DNA of 64,000 nt from Taxawa tesnikishii (nom. ined.). Its lineage: Eukaryota; Ascomycota; Dothideomycetes; Dothideales. This document shows, in pieces, positions 34,982 through 47,715 of this stretch (the stretch's first letter is position 1; each line of letters begins with the position of its first letter). The stretch covers positions 593,276 to 657,275 of the forward strand of contig JAPDRO010000021.1 of the NCBI GenBank assembly GCA_030247885.1, read 5' to 3'. The notes under the pieces were generated by a model. The model was given only the letters and a program-made list of their open reading frames with translations. It made no database searches and was not told the origin of the DNA. The translations under genes and the position numbers were made by a program.

Positions 34982-37412
34982 ATGGGGATTGGGTCCGATC
35001 CGCACAAAACTGGTTCCAGATCTCGAGTGTACCTGTCTCCCCAAGTGGGCAGCGCAGATCCAGCACCGTTCATGAGCAGAGAAAAAGAGACGATCACCGT
35101 TTCTGTCGAGCCTGTGAAACGTCCAAGAGGACATATCACTATCGCAGCCTGTGACGGCTGTCGCCGGCGCAAGGGAAAATGTTAGCTTCAGCACCAGCGA
35201 CGTCTAGGATCCTACCCATTGACTCTGAGTTCTTCAGGTGATGGACGTCGCCCTACTTGCAGCAGGTGTGCCGATAAAGGCATGTCTTGTTCTTGGGATA
35301 GGCAGCCCGGGAAACAAGATATGCCGCCATCAAGTTCAGGAATACTTTTTGGAGAACAAGCTGAGCGTTGCTTCCGAAGCTTTAAAAGCAATCCATACAG
35401 GCTCTGTGACCGATGCTCAAGAGACTGTGGCTCGCATACGTAATAGCAACAACATCTCTTCCTTCCTACGGTCCGAGCCAGGCGATGACCTCTCAAGAGA
35501 CTCTAGACGACCATCCATTGAGGGTCTTGGCACAGTGTCTCCCTCTTCTTCACATGCTTCTGAACAATCGCGTTCTCGCGGACTGGTCTCTGGAGATTTG
35601 AGATCAACTTCCACGACCTCCTCATCGTCCTCAGCCGGGATTCCTTCGATGAACGAATTGGCGCTCTCGCTGCAGCCCGTCATCAAGGACGGTGCAGACG
35701 TTACCAATCAGAAATCTGTCGCATCTCCTAGCGTCGGGACTAGGTTCTGCAGGATGAGAGGGATTGGTACCTTCGATTCCAGCGCTCTTCCGGATCCGCA
35801 AACCTTCCATACGGCCCTGTCATCCTTCTTCACTTCTAGTGGCAAGCTGTTCCACGCCTTTAGTATCCAGCAAAGTGAGTCGTTATACAACGATGTCTTT
35901 TCATACTCGATCGGGCCTTTTAACACCGCGTCCGTTGGCAGGCTATGTGCTATCGCGGCTGTTGGATGCTACTATTCTGACGGAAAGATACCCCAATTTG
36001 TAGCAGAAACACTCTACGATATCGCAAAGTACCTCTTAGACGATGTTGTAGAAGAGGATGCTACGGAAGCGGCTAAGTGCTGCCTCATGCTTGCCATGTA
36101 TAACATTGTGGATAGACCCACTGTGGCTCTTACGTCCATAGGTATGCTATCATATATTTCTGCTCCTTGCGAACGCCTGCCTGACAGACCAATTTTACAG
36201 ACATGGGCATGAGTCTTATGCGACGGGGCAATGCGAATGACAGAATCTGCCCCCTGACACACTCCAGGATCAATGGATCGATAGGAAGAGATGTTGGCGA
36301 ACTTTGTCTTTCCTCTCAAGGTTTTAGCTCTTTCTTAGATGTCAGGTTCCATGCTAATAAAGTCCTAGTTGGCTCTGCACTACGCTCGGGTACGTCAAGA
36401 TCGGTAGCGACGACCCAAATCAATTCGGCGTACGTACAATGGCCCTGTTGACAGTGAAATTTAGCACAGAGAACGTCTACTGAATTGAATAGCGCGGTAG
36501 TCTGGAGATACCGGGCGAGTGCCATATAGACGATCTCGTCCAGATAGAAATGGCTAGGATCTGTCTGATTAAGGTAGACATGTTGCGGAAAAAACTTCTC
36601 TTCGGGAAAACGACGAAAACACTCGCCGACTCAACTACCGAGCAACTGTGCTCCTGGTTCAAGGATCTCCCACCCGCTATGCATATTGTGAATGTTGAGA
36701 AGAATTCCCATATGTCGGACAACCTGCGCAGAACAATTTGTTTTGCGCATCTTTCGCACCTCGGAGCATTCATGCTCCTCTACCGCCGGGCCTTATCCGC
36801 TAAATCACCGCAGCCTACCGAGCCAGGTTCACCGCCGCGGCGAACGCTCGCCATTGCAGGGTACCAGGAGGATGCTGTTACAGCGGCGAAACAATCGGTG
36901 CACATCCTTGGCCTGCTGGCGACGGGAAAAGCGATTACTAAGAACTGTTGGCTCGTCACGTAAGTCCTGGCTGGGGGCTCAGAGACTTTTCATGTTCCCT
37001 ATTCCACTGACTCTTTCCCAGGTTACACGCCTATATATCCTGCGTATGCATTCTACACTCAGCCGCAGAGAAGCAACTTGGCGGCTTCCCACGCTCCATG
37101 TGGGAAAACGAGCTCGGCCTAGCAAGGGAGTGCCTCAGCATCGTAGCCTTTGGTGCGGAATCTGATAACATGGCCCGCCACTTCGGCGACTCGCTCTTCC
37201 ACTTCTACGAAGCCTTAGAGACGGTGTCGCAGCCCGACACCCCTGATGGGCAGAAGCCGGTTGGGACAAAGACTATTGTCGACGGTCTCGCGGATCTGCT
37301 ACGCAAGCCTCTCGGTTCTAGTGAGCAGGCAGACTTTACGAGTACCGAATGCGGAGAACACGATTATCTACTCCGTCTGATGACGTTAGTGGACCAGAGG
37401 CTAGAGACGTAG
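34982..37412 (+). CDS. Zn2Cys6 transcription factor with fungal-specific middle homology region (two frame breaks)
   Basis: Exon 1 (34982-35180) ends ACDGCRRRKGK plus one base. Intron 35181-35237 (GTTAGC...TTCAG) joins to CDGRRPTCSRCADKGMSC, an intact six-Cys cluster. Then come EYFLENKLSVASEALKAI, a Ser-rich linker, and the middle homology region: FFTSSGKLFHAFSIQQSESL, VGRLCAIAAVGCYYSDGK, CCLMLAMYNIVDRPTVAL, QWIDRKRCWRTLSFL, WLCTTLGYV, EMARICLIKVDMLRKK, FKDLPPAMHI, HLSHLGAFMLLYRRAL. Introns lie near 36143-36199, 36321-36370, 36432-36465 and 36961-37020. Frame breaks: near 35330 (+1 or -2, before QEYF) and at the C5 run near 36250 (-1). The C-terminus ends at 37412. The ATG at 34982 is the first in frame; 35072 is an alternative. 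Target unknown. Confidence 0.8.
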
Positions 37413-38911
37413 AGATAGAAGGTTTAGGGTAGGACGAGTAATTATAACCCTGCACACCTATGGCTTAGACGCATCGACTCGATTCCTTTGAAGAGCCAAT
37501 TAGCGTATAGTATGCGACGGGGCGGCTCGGGCCGAGCTTTCCTATATCGTCCGTTCTTTACTAACATACGCGGTAGACGGTACTCGTCTACGTAAGCTCT
37601 ACGCGTCGGCAAGTCCCCGTTATGTTATACTATTAAATTAGTATTTAATGAAAGAATAGTAGTCTAAAGATAGACGTCTTAAAATACCTTCCTTAATATC
37701 GAGTTCTTATATATAAGCTTTATAAAGTTACTATTTTACTATAACGTATTTTATTACTAAGTAGTTTACTACTACTAAGTAGTCCGCCCTTACTAATATC
37801 GCGACTATTATAGACTATTACCTCCGTACTATAATACTATATAAAAATATACTTTAGTTTATAATACTATTTAAAAGTATTATTATTATTTAAATTCATT
37901 ATTTCTATAATATAAGTACATATATTATAGTTAGTCTTACTATAATATTTATAATACCTTTACGTACGTACCTTCTTCGTAAGCTATTTAGTACTCTTAT
38001 TATTATTATTATCTTTATTAATTATTAAATCTTATATATTACTTACTATAAGACTTTTCTCTATTTAAATATACTTTCTTTTATAACTATACTACTTTAT
38101 TAACGCTTTAACTAACTTCTAAAGACTTATAATTTCCCTTATTTATAACTCTAATTTATAACTTATAATAACTATAACGTACTTTATAAGTAAGTATATT
38201 ACTTAAGCGAATATATTACTAAAACTTATCTACGTAATAAACTTAATAATAATTTATTATAATATAAAAAATTTATAATAACTATTTTAAGTCGTCTTCT
38301 TTACGCCTATTTATATCTATTCGATAAGTACGTATATTATAGCTAGTATTACTATATTACTTATAGCGACGTTATTACGCTAAACTACTACTTATACCCC
38401 TTTTATTTTTATTCTTTTCTTATCCTACTTACTTTTAAGTACTCTTTTACGCTAATAAGTCCTAGTTATTTCGTAAGGTTATTAATTCTCTTTAATATAT
38501 ATATATCTTCTTTACCTTATAATGCTTACTTAAAGTTTAGTTTACTTTTTTAAAGGAAGTAACTTGATCCTAGAGAAAAGTAACTTAGTATATTATACTT
38601 ATAGTTTCCTTCGTAAACTAGTCGATTACCTAATAAATTAATGTCGGTTTGTTACTTTAATACTTAGTAATTTGAGACTTTAAAAACTCGGATTATAATA
38701 TCGCCTTAATTAGGTTATTTAAAGTCTTTAAAACCTAAGGAGTAAGCGAGTTAGAGTTTAGTTTAAAGGATATTAGCGTACGTAGTTTAATATCTAACTA
38801 GGAGATTACGCTTTTAAACTAAAAGAAATAATCCTAACTCCTCGGAAACTCCCTTAAATATTCTCCTCTATTATTACTTACTAAAAGGTAGCGTAAAATA
38901 TAGGAAAGAAG

Positions 38912-39459
38912 TCTTCCTTAGTAATATAAGTTATATACCTTCGTATTAAATCCTTAATATAGCGACTATATACTTACTTAAGTAAGTTAAAGTACTTAAT
39001 ATTAAGTAGCTAGAAAATATAAAATAAATAGGCTAGTATATAGATAGTAATAATCTTATTTTCCTTATAATATAGCTCGAATATAGTCGAGTAATAGCTC
39101 TCGTAGCCGTCTAAGATAAGTAACTAATATACTCTAGTTATACGACCTTTAATATACTTATTAAAATACTAAATTTATTTTAGACTATACTTATTAGTAG
39201 TCTAACTCCTTTCGCTAATAGCGATAACTTAGTTCTATAGTAATAGGCTATTATAGTACTAAGACAAAAGATAATATTTACTAGTAATAATAATAAATAG
39301 TAGGATTATTTAGCCTTAAGAGTTAACGCTTTAAATTATTATAACTTATTCGCAATTACCTTACTATATTATCTTAACTCTTTTATACTTCTTAGCCTCT
39401 ATAACTACTATTCCTATTACTAAGATAATGCCTATTATAAAGCCCGTCTTATTAAAGTT
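38912..39459 (-). mobile_element. pogo/Fot1-type transposase relic A (catalytic core)
   Basis: On the minus strand about 180 codons stay in one frame with only TAA/TAG interruptions. NFNKTGF (family FDETGF, first Asp) is at 39459-39439. Next is LLFIIT (family PPFIIFAGK), then LLILDGYESYYSTIFELY (second Asp, family DGHESH), then NIKYFNLLK for family PLDV.CF..LK (third Asp region) and VYSRYIKDLIRRYITYITKE. The order and spacing match the intact transposase at 52783-54426. The element ends were not found. Confidence 0.75.
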
Positions 39460-40384
39460 TTAAATATTCTCTTCTATAATATTATACTTAGTAAGTATAC
39501 TTTATAAGAGTTAAAACTATATCGAAATTATCTTCGAATCTTTATATTAAAGCCTTTAGTAGTTATACCTTTAATTAAAATAAGTATAAAAAGCTAGTTA
39601 TCGCTTTATAAAGTTAAATACTTAGTTCTTACTTATAAGTAGCGCGTCGTAGTTACGTAGTAGTTAGTTCGCTATATCTTCTATACTAGTTAACCTAGTA
39701 GGAAATACGCGTAAGTTTAAGTTAAGTATATACTAAACTATTATAAATTCTTTTAAATCCGTAAGCTTTTAGGATTTAAGTATAGTATTATATCGAGATA
39801 GTTAGCTATATTTTCGCTACCTTAATATCTTATAGTTAACTCTATAAATCATTATAGTAACTTATATACTTAACTTCGAGTTATTTTAGATAGCCTAAAT
39901 AACTAAGAGTAATTAACTATCTTTATAACTTAAGCTTATAATTACTAGTTATAATATAAACCCCGAAAGTTTAATCGTCGCGTTAACGTACTTTAGTAGT
40001 ACGCTTACTTAAGTAGTACGCTTACTTATAGGGTACGTTACCTTTAGTAAGCAAATTTATAACTTATAAAAGGAGTAAAATAAGCGAATTTTTATATAAT
40101 TATATATATTTATAAACTAGCGTTATTTACGCCTTTATTTCCTTTAAATTAGTTAGTATTTTAGACTCCTATAAAGTAACTTTTAATAGTACGAGTATCG
40201 GCGTATAAAGTACTATATTAAGCTTTAATAATACTTACTTTAAGTTATAGGGAACTAATTTAGCGCCTTTAAAGCTTACTTAAATATTATCCTTTATAAT
40301 TACCTTATTAAAAGTAATATAAAAGGCTAGTAAGAAGGCTTCTTTCTTAACTTATATAATAAAGTACTATAACTAACTATTAAT

Positions 40385-40878
40385 CTTCGCGTTATATACT
40401 TACTTTAAGGGAATAAAATAGCCTATATTAAGTAGCTATAATAAGTATAATAAGTATAAGAGTATATAAAGAATAATAATCTTTTATTCTTTATAGTAGT
40501 TATAAAAGTCGTAACTATTATAACTCTTATAGCTATTTATAATTAGTAGGTAATATATACCTACTTAATACGCCTTTATATACGCGTTAAAGTACTTTAA
40601 TTACTTTAAAGTAAACTTATTCGTTATCTAATTATTAGCGCTAGTCTTAAGTACTTAGTTATAAGGTAAGTCTATATACTAGCTTAATATAAGGACCTTA
40701 CTACTAAAGATAATAAAGAGTAAAATAGCCTACTTAGTAGCGTAAATACTTTAGATAATTATAACTTACTCCTAGTTACTTAGCTATACCTTTTTAAGAT
40801 TACTTTATTTCTTATAGCTTATAAAGACTATTTAAGTATTAATTATACTTATTCTAAAGCCTATCTTATTAAAGTTAT
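40385..40878 (-). mobile_element. pogo/Fot1-type transposase relic B (catalytic core)
   Basis: On the minus strand about 165 codons stay in frame apart from stops: NFNKIGFRISIINT, LLFIIFSSKVLILS, TNKFTLK-stop-LKYFNAYIKAY, YLLIINSYKSYNSYDFYNYY, LLNIGYFIPLK. It aligns codon by codon with the intact element (FDESGFLMGKISS, PFIIFAGKVLIST, NNKLALAWLKHFDAHTKAY, LLIIDGHESH). It is closer in length to the intact copy than relic A is, but heavily mutated. Confidence 0.75.
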
Positions 40879-41944
40879 ATATATCTTTATTTAAGATATT
40901 ATACTTTTCTTTATCTTTTTAACTAGTTTAAACTAAAGCGTTATAATACGTACGTCTTTATTTAAGGCTTACTAATAATTATATAAACGACTACGTTAAA
41001 GCTTAACTTTCTTAGTACGCGTCTTAAACCTATCTACTTAGTACTTACTAATAGGCCCTTTACTATACGTAGCTAGTAGATTATTAGCTATTTCTTTTAC
41101 TATAGTCTTTATAATACTTATTTCTTATAAGTTTAACTCAGTATATATACTACTATTACTTCCTTCTTTATCTTTTATAACTTCTTTAAGTTAAACTTAT
41201 AGTCGCGTTATATAAGCTTTTATTACGTCGTTATTTTAGAGTTATTTAAAGGACGTTAAATACCTTAAATACGTATCTTTAACTATTAAGAAGAGTTACT
41301 TAAGTAGCCTTAATAATAAGATATAATATACTTTTATTATAAGTTAATTATACGTTACGTTATAAAGGTATTATTATAATAGTTTATAATAGTCGTAATA
41401 TTAGTAAGAGTAGACTACTTAGTAATAGTAGACTACTTAGTAATAAAATACGTTATAAATTATACTACTATATTTATAAGCTTTATATTAATAAGTTACT
41501 AGTACTAGCTACTATTAACCTTACTTAAAGGTTTATAACTAAAATAATACTATTTATATTAAAGTCTTTCTTACTTAACCCTCGAATTAAGTTAATAATA
41601 TTACTATTAACGTAAACTATAAGGAAGCTAACTAAGTAGAAAAGTTAACTACTTAAACGTAACCCTTTTATCTTTAAATATTCTTACTATTAACTATTAT
41701 AATAGGGAGGAAAGGTAGTAGTAATAAGTAGCTATTTCTAGTTCTTATTCTTATAATAAATCCCTTGCTATTATCCTCCGAAAGGTAGATATAAGGAGTA
41801 GAGTTACATAATATAAAGTTACGTAGTAGTACTTAGCTATTTAAGTAATAGTAAGGAAGCGAAGGCTACTTTACTATATACCTCCCTACTCCTTATAGTA
41901 CTTATCCCTTAAGTAATTTATTAAATAGGCTTATTAAACTACTT

Positions 41945-42016
41945 ATTAAATAACTCGTTAAATAACTCGCTAAATAACTCGCTAAATAACTTACTAAAAA
42001 CTTACTAAATAACTCT
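41945..42016. repeat. 12-bp tandem repeat, six copies
   Basis: Units of the form CTAAATAACTCG, head to tail, with small changes, inside the RIP block. Confidence 0.8.
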
Positions 42017-42084
42017 TAAGCTCTTAAGTTATTATATAGCTTTAAGCTATATAAAGTTCTTAGTAAGAATAATAATAAATAGCC

Positions 42085-42560
42085 CTTAGTAGTAATATAA
42101 CTTTTAGTCTAATAGTCTATTTTAATATAATAGCTAATAGTTAACTTAATTACTAGTAGCTAGTCTAATCTAGTAAGTAGTAGCTATTAGTTAGTTTAAT
42201 ATAGTAGTTAATAGCTAATCTAGTATAGTAGTTAATAACTAGTCTAACGATTAATAGCTTATTTAGTAATTAATAACTAGTCTAGTAGTTATTTTAATAT
42301 AGTAACTATTTTAGTAGTTAGTAACTAGTTTAGTATAATACTTAATAGCTAATATAGTAAGTAATAGCTAGTTTACTAATAATAGCTAATTTAGCGATTA
42401 ATAGCTAGTTTAGTAATTAATAGCTAGTATAGTAAATAATAGCTAGTTTAATAACTAATAGTTAGTCTAGCAAATAATAGTTAGTCTAGTAATTAATAGC
42501 TAGTCTAGTTTAGTAATAATAGTTAGTTTAATAATAAACGCTAGTCTAATAATAAGTAAC
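42085..42560. repeat. Minisatellite of about 20 bp (TAGTCTAGTAATTAATAGC type)
   Basis: Some twenty degenerate units of TAGTYTAGTAATTAATAGC repeat over about 475 bases. Many differences are C/T or G/A, as expected if a uniform array was mutated by RIP. Confidence 0.8.
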
Positions 42561-45049
42561 TAGTTAATTTTAGTAATATTAAATAACTCTTTTACCCCTA
42601 CGTTACGAAATCCTAATAAGTAGATTAGCGCGTTATAGTACTAATTTACTCTCTAGTACTTAATCTACTAATCCTTATATCTTAGATTTACGTATTAAAT
42701 CTACGATATATACTTCGATCTATAGTATCTATAGTTCCTAGTATAACTATTAATATCGCCTATAATAATCCTAATAGAATACTTAATATAATCCTAAGGT
42801 ACGAGTCCTTTAGTCCTATTAGGATTTCTAGTAGAGTTACGAGGTATAAACCTAGTAAGTATACTATTACTATAGTTACTATTAGATCTTCCGTACTATG
42901 CGTACAAATTAGTATAAGTATAAGAGATAACATAGTCGTATTATACGCTATTATAGAAATACTTTATCTACTTAGGTTCCTTACTAGGCTTATCTAGCTA
43001 GGCTCTTACTTATATATTTATTATATTAAAAGTCTTCTTAATTACGCTCTATAACGCGCTATTAAGTAGTTTGTCCTTTAAAACCGTTCTATCTTAACTA
43101 ATTATAGGTACTAATATCTCCTCGTTCTCTCTATTATATATATTATAGTACTATATATATAGGCTACTTACGTTTCTAATTACGCGAGTAACCTTAGGCT
43201 TAATATTCTTTTAGAACTTACTCGAAGACGTAACTTAGTAAAAGAATACTTTTTCGCTAATCTTATTTATCTTTACCTTAATAGCCTTTAGTATAAATAT
43301 AGTAAGGGATAATAACTTACTACTTATAAGTATAGATAGTATATATAAACTAATACGCTAGCGCTTAGGGCTCCTATTACTAGCGTTTATAGTACTACTA
43401 ACTTAAGCGATAACTATAAGGAGTAATAACTAAGAGGATATAATAGTTATAGTAAGCGATAATAATTATCGAACGTTTCTATTAATACCTTCGTTACTAC
43501 TACGAAGCTCTAAACTAGATATATCTATAATATATTAAATTATATTAAAAAGGAATAAGAGTATAGTTTACCTTCTTCGCTAAAGTCTAGTCTAGTAAAG
43601 TTATTGCTAAAGATATAGCGCTATTAAGGAGCAACGTATTACTTAATCTTATTATTAACTACGCTAAGCTATTTGCGCGCCTAATATATTATAATAGTAA
43701 GGATACGCTCGTAGTAAAGAGGCCTATTCTCGCGTTACTATATATCTTAGTATTTATTATATATACGCTATATAGTCTTACTACTTAGTATTTTCTACTT
43801 TAGCTTATACGTTATATTAGTCTCTAGTATACTAGTTATTTATAAGTTAATAATATACTCTATAGTTACTACTAAATAGAATAGTATATATAGTATTATA
43901 TCCTAGAAGAATTTACTAGTATCCTCTCGGCCTATAAGGCTACGACGTTTATAATAGACTTTACTTATAATCTCGATAAATATCTTACTTAGGAAACGTT
44001 TCGCCTATTTAGTTATTTAGTACTTAGCGTAATAATGTTAGTATAAGTATTATAATAGTACCTCGTCGCTATCTTAGTAAAGGAAAGCTCTTACCTTTCC
44101 TTTCTTATATACTTATTACTTAAGGTAATTAGTATTATAAGACATATATTTACTAGTAGTATTTCGATTAATATAAGCGTTTATCTCTCTATAAGTAATA
44201 GTAAAGTAGTTATTACGAGCTATTCTTATAAATTTGCGTATTTAGATTTACGTTAATACTTCGAGGATAGCTAGGAATATTATATACTTTAAAAACTACG
44301 GCCCTATATAGGGCGCGTAGTACTTTCGTCTCTAAGTTAACTTCTTACTCGATAAACTAGACGTCTCTCTATATATCCTAAATAAGTTTATCTATCTAGT
44401 ATTCGTTTTAAGATACTAAGTAAAATCTAGGGTATATTATTTCTTAAAAGAAAGTATAACCCTCGAAGTAAAAATAGATATAATACAAAGCTTAACTACT
44501 TCGTAAACCCGAAATATAACTAGAGGTAATAGTAGCTTACTTCGACTAATAATTTATTTAAGGTCTTTTCTTTCTTAATAAAAGAGTACTAAAGGTTATA
44601 TCGTTTATATTCCCTAGTACTCCTCTAGCTCTTAGTAGCTTCGCTTAATATTATAAGATACTCGAATAAGACTTAAGTAATTAGAATTATAAATAAACAT
44701 AGCTTCTATTTAAACTAGGTTATAGTTAATACTATCTAATCCTTAGGATAGCTTAGTAGTACTATAATATATAAGAGATCTAATAATATATACTAAAGAT
44801 AAATAACGTATTAAATAAATAGTTAGTAAAGTTCTACTAAGATATTAGAATATAATATAATAAAACGAACGCGTTAATATAGTTAGGTTAAATAAAAAGA
44901 AAGAGAAAGTTTTATACGTATAAACGCGTCTTAATACTTCCTTTAGCAATTTATAATAGTCCGAGCTATTTACGTAACTCTTAGTAGCTATACTAATAGC
45001 GGCCTTAGTAGCTTCTTTAAGACTTACCTTATTAGTAATCCTAGTAGTA

Positions 45050-45480
45050 CTCCTAGTAGTAATTCTAGTAGTAATTCTAGTAGACTTTCTAGTAGCTTTC
45101 TAAGAATCGCCCTATTAGTAATCCTAGTAGTAATCCTAGTAGTACTCTAGTAGACTCTCTAGCGACTTTCTAAGAATTGCCCTATTAGTAATCCTAGTAG
45201 TACTCTTAGTAGTAATCCTAATAGTAATCCTAGTAAACTCTTTAGTAACTTTCTAAGAATTACCCTATTAGTACTCCTAGTAGTACTCCTAGTAGACTCT
45301 CTAGTAACTTTCTAAGAATCGCCTTATTAGTACTCCTAGTAGTACTCTTAGTAGACTCTCTAGTAGCTTTTTAAGAGTCGCCCTATTAGTAATCCTAGTA
45401 GTAATCTTAGTAGTATTCTTAGTAGACTCTTTAGTAGCTTTTTAAAAGTTACCTTATTAGTAATCTTAGTAGTTAGTATT
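45050..45480. repeat. Compound minisatellite, six units of 60-80 bp
   Basis: A CGCCCTATTAGTAATCCTAG-type core recurs at about 45108, 45178, 45261, 45321, 45380 and 45449. Each unit contains variable numbers of a 9-12 bp CCTAGTAGT subunit followed by AGCTTTCTAAGAAT. Whether it was once coding cannot be told. Confidence 0.8.
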
Positions 45481-47033
45481 AATAAAGTAGTATTACCTTC
45501 TCGACTATTATCTAGTTATAATACTTATTTATATAGTAGAACTCGTATAACTACCTTAGTTAAGTTACTATAACTATTACTATTAAAGTAAGTATTATAG
45601 TAAGTATAAGCTAATATGCCTTAAAATAAGTAATTTAGTAGACTATCTTATATAAAGAGACTATAAGTATTATACGCTCTATAGTTATATCCGCAAGTAC
45701 CGCTACCTTAAAGGTAGTAAATAATTACAATAAAAGGTAATTTAAGACTTACTCTTTATTAGTATTATATATCGAGTATACTTAAAACTTACTATACGAA
45801 ACTTTAAGCTCTTTCCTTATAAATATCGAATCGAAATAAGTCTTTCCTAATTACCTTAATCGTTAATTATAGCGAGCCTTTTATCTTCTTAATTTAATTC
45901 GATATAATCCGAGGCGCTATTTAACTCTTACTTTATAGTTAGTAATTTAACTAAGCGTAATAAGAGTAGATTCTTTAGAGCGTAATAATACCTTATTACT
46001 TTTACTTTAACTCTTATAATCTCGTACGTAAAGCTAATAGCCTTAAACGAACTACTCTTAAGCGTAACTTATATAAGCTTTATAGTTAGGATATAATAGT
46101 ATCTTTTCTTACTATTTCTACTCTTTATCTTTACGCTTTTAGTTTTAGCTTTATTTCCGTCCTTATTACTAGCGCTACTAGTAGCTAGGCTAGTTATAGC
46201 GCGACTTATACTAGAGATTAATTTAGCGTTATTATAAGTAACTTTACGCTTATAGCTACGTTACTTAAGGTTTACGTTAATTTAATATATTAACTTCTAA
46301 AACGACTCTTTTCTATTATTTATCTATATAAATTATATAGTATTGCGGAATTAGTATATTATATTATATTACTTTAGGACTATAATAAAGATCTTAACCT
46401 TAACGTAGTTTTATATTTCGATTATTACGAAACTCTTTCTAGTAAGACGTAACGCTACGAAGATTCTCTTAATAAAAGTATAGAAGTTATAGTATCTCTA
46501 GTCGCTTAACTATAGGTTTTATTTAATTATTTACGTAACTAATTAACTATTATTTTTACTAGTATTCTTTAACTTATAAGTTAAAGCTATAGTCACATTA
46601 GAGGAATATCTTTATAAGAGTATACGTAGGTATTAAGTAGAAGCTTAGTTAGTTTTCTTTAACTTATAAGGCCTTCGGAATTAGCTATATACGCCGTCTA
46701 GTTACTACTTATATATTCCTCTTATTTAAATAGTAGATATTCCTTAATGTCTTATTTATATTCTTTATACCTTTATAATCTAATTATCTTATTAACTTCG
46801 TAGAAGATAGTCCTTATAGGCTACGCTAGTATATATAGGAACTACTATTAGTACTTTACTTTAACTTTATCGATAGTATAGACTTAACCCTTTATTTACC
46901 TACATAAAAGGCTTTTCTTATCGTATTAATTAGTAGTCTAATACTAGTAATTTCTATAGAGTAGTACTCTTCTTCTTTTCCTTTATTATATTATATATAT
47001 AGTTAGGTAGTAAAGTAAGGTATAATTATAGTA

Positions 47034-47250
47034 GGCCTTATTAATCTTTCCTTTATATTTTATATACTTATTCGTTTATATCCCCTCCTTACTTTTATAC
47101 CTTAATAAACTTCCTAGTAGGATTACTAGTAGGGCCTTATTAATCTTTCCTTTATATCTTATATACTCGTTTATTTATATTTCTTTTCTACTTTTATACT
47201 CTAATAAATATCCTAGTAGGATTACTAGTAGGGCTTACTTACTCCTTCGT
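47034..47250. repeat. Two-copy tandem repeat of about 115 bp
   Basis: The segment from CCTTATTAATCTTTCCTTTA to GGATTACTAGTAGGG occurs twice in tandem with mainly transition differences. Confidence 0.7.
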
Positions 47251-47599
47251 TTATACTTTATAAACTTATTCCTTTACTTTTATTTTATATTTCCTTACTA
47301 ATAAAGTCTTCTATCTAGTTATTACCTTTCCTTCTTCCGACTATATTTATATACTTATCCTTTACTACTACTTATCTTATTCGCTTTACTCCTTTATTAA
47401 CTTAGTACTTAATAGTTACCGCGTCTTACGCTACGTTTTCTTAAGCCTTTCGGATTTATATTAGTATAGAGACTCCGTTTATATTATACGTTACGCGTTA
47501 GTTAATAACGCTATCTTTAGCTACTATTATAATATTACTTTCTCGTCCTTTTACGCTCGTATAAGTCGTCTCTATATATATACTAATTACTTCGTATTA

Positions 47600-47715
47600 C
47601 TACCTTCTTATTACGCGCGTTATTATCTTCTTATTACGCGCATTATTACCTTCTATAATACGCGCGTTACTATCTTCTTATTACGCGCGTTACTACTTCT
47701 ATAATACGCGCGACG
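47600..47715. repeat. Minisatellite with ACGCGCGT core
   Basis: Five units of TTCTTATTACGCGCGTTATT type, about 23 bases each. The CG-rich core survives inside a RIP block, consistent with RIP sparing CG. Confidence 0.8.

Noticed and set aside
23446-37629. Starship-type giant element carrying the gene island
   Set aside because: No DUF3435 captain gene or boundary repeats were seen; the recombinase-like sequence found belongs to the telomere-linked helicase.
23446-37629. Secondary-metabolite gene cluster
   Set aside because: A transporter and regulators are present, but no PKS, NRPS, terpene cyclase, P450 or methyltransferase was recognised.
42085-45480. CRISPR-like arrays
   Set aside because: Repeats are head-to-tail minisatellites with no unique spacers, in a eukaryotic chromosome.
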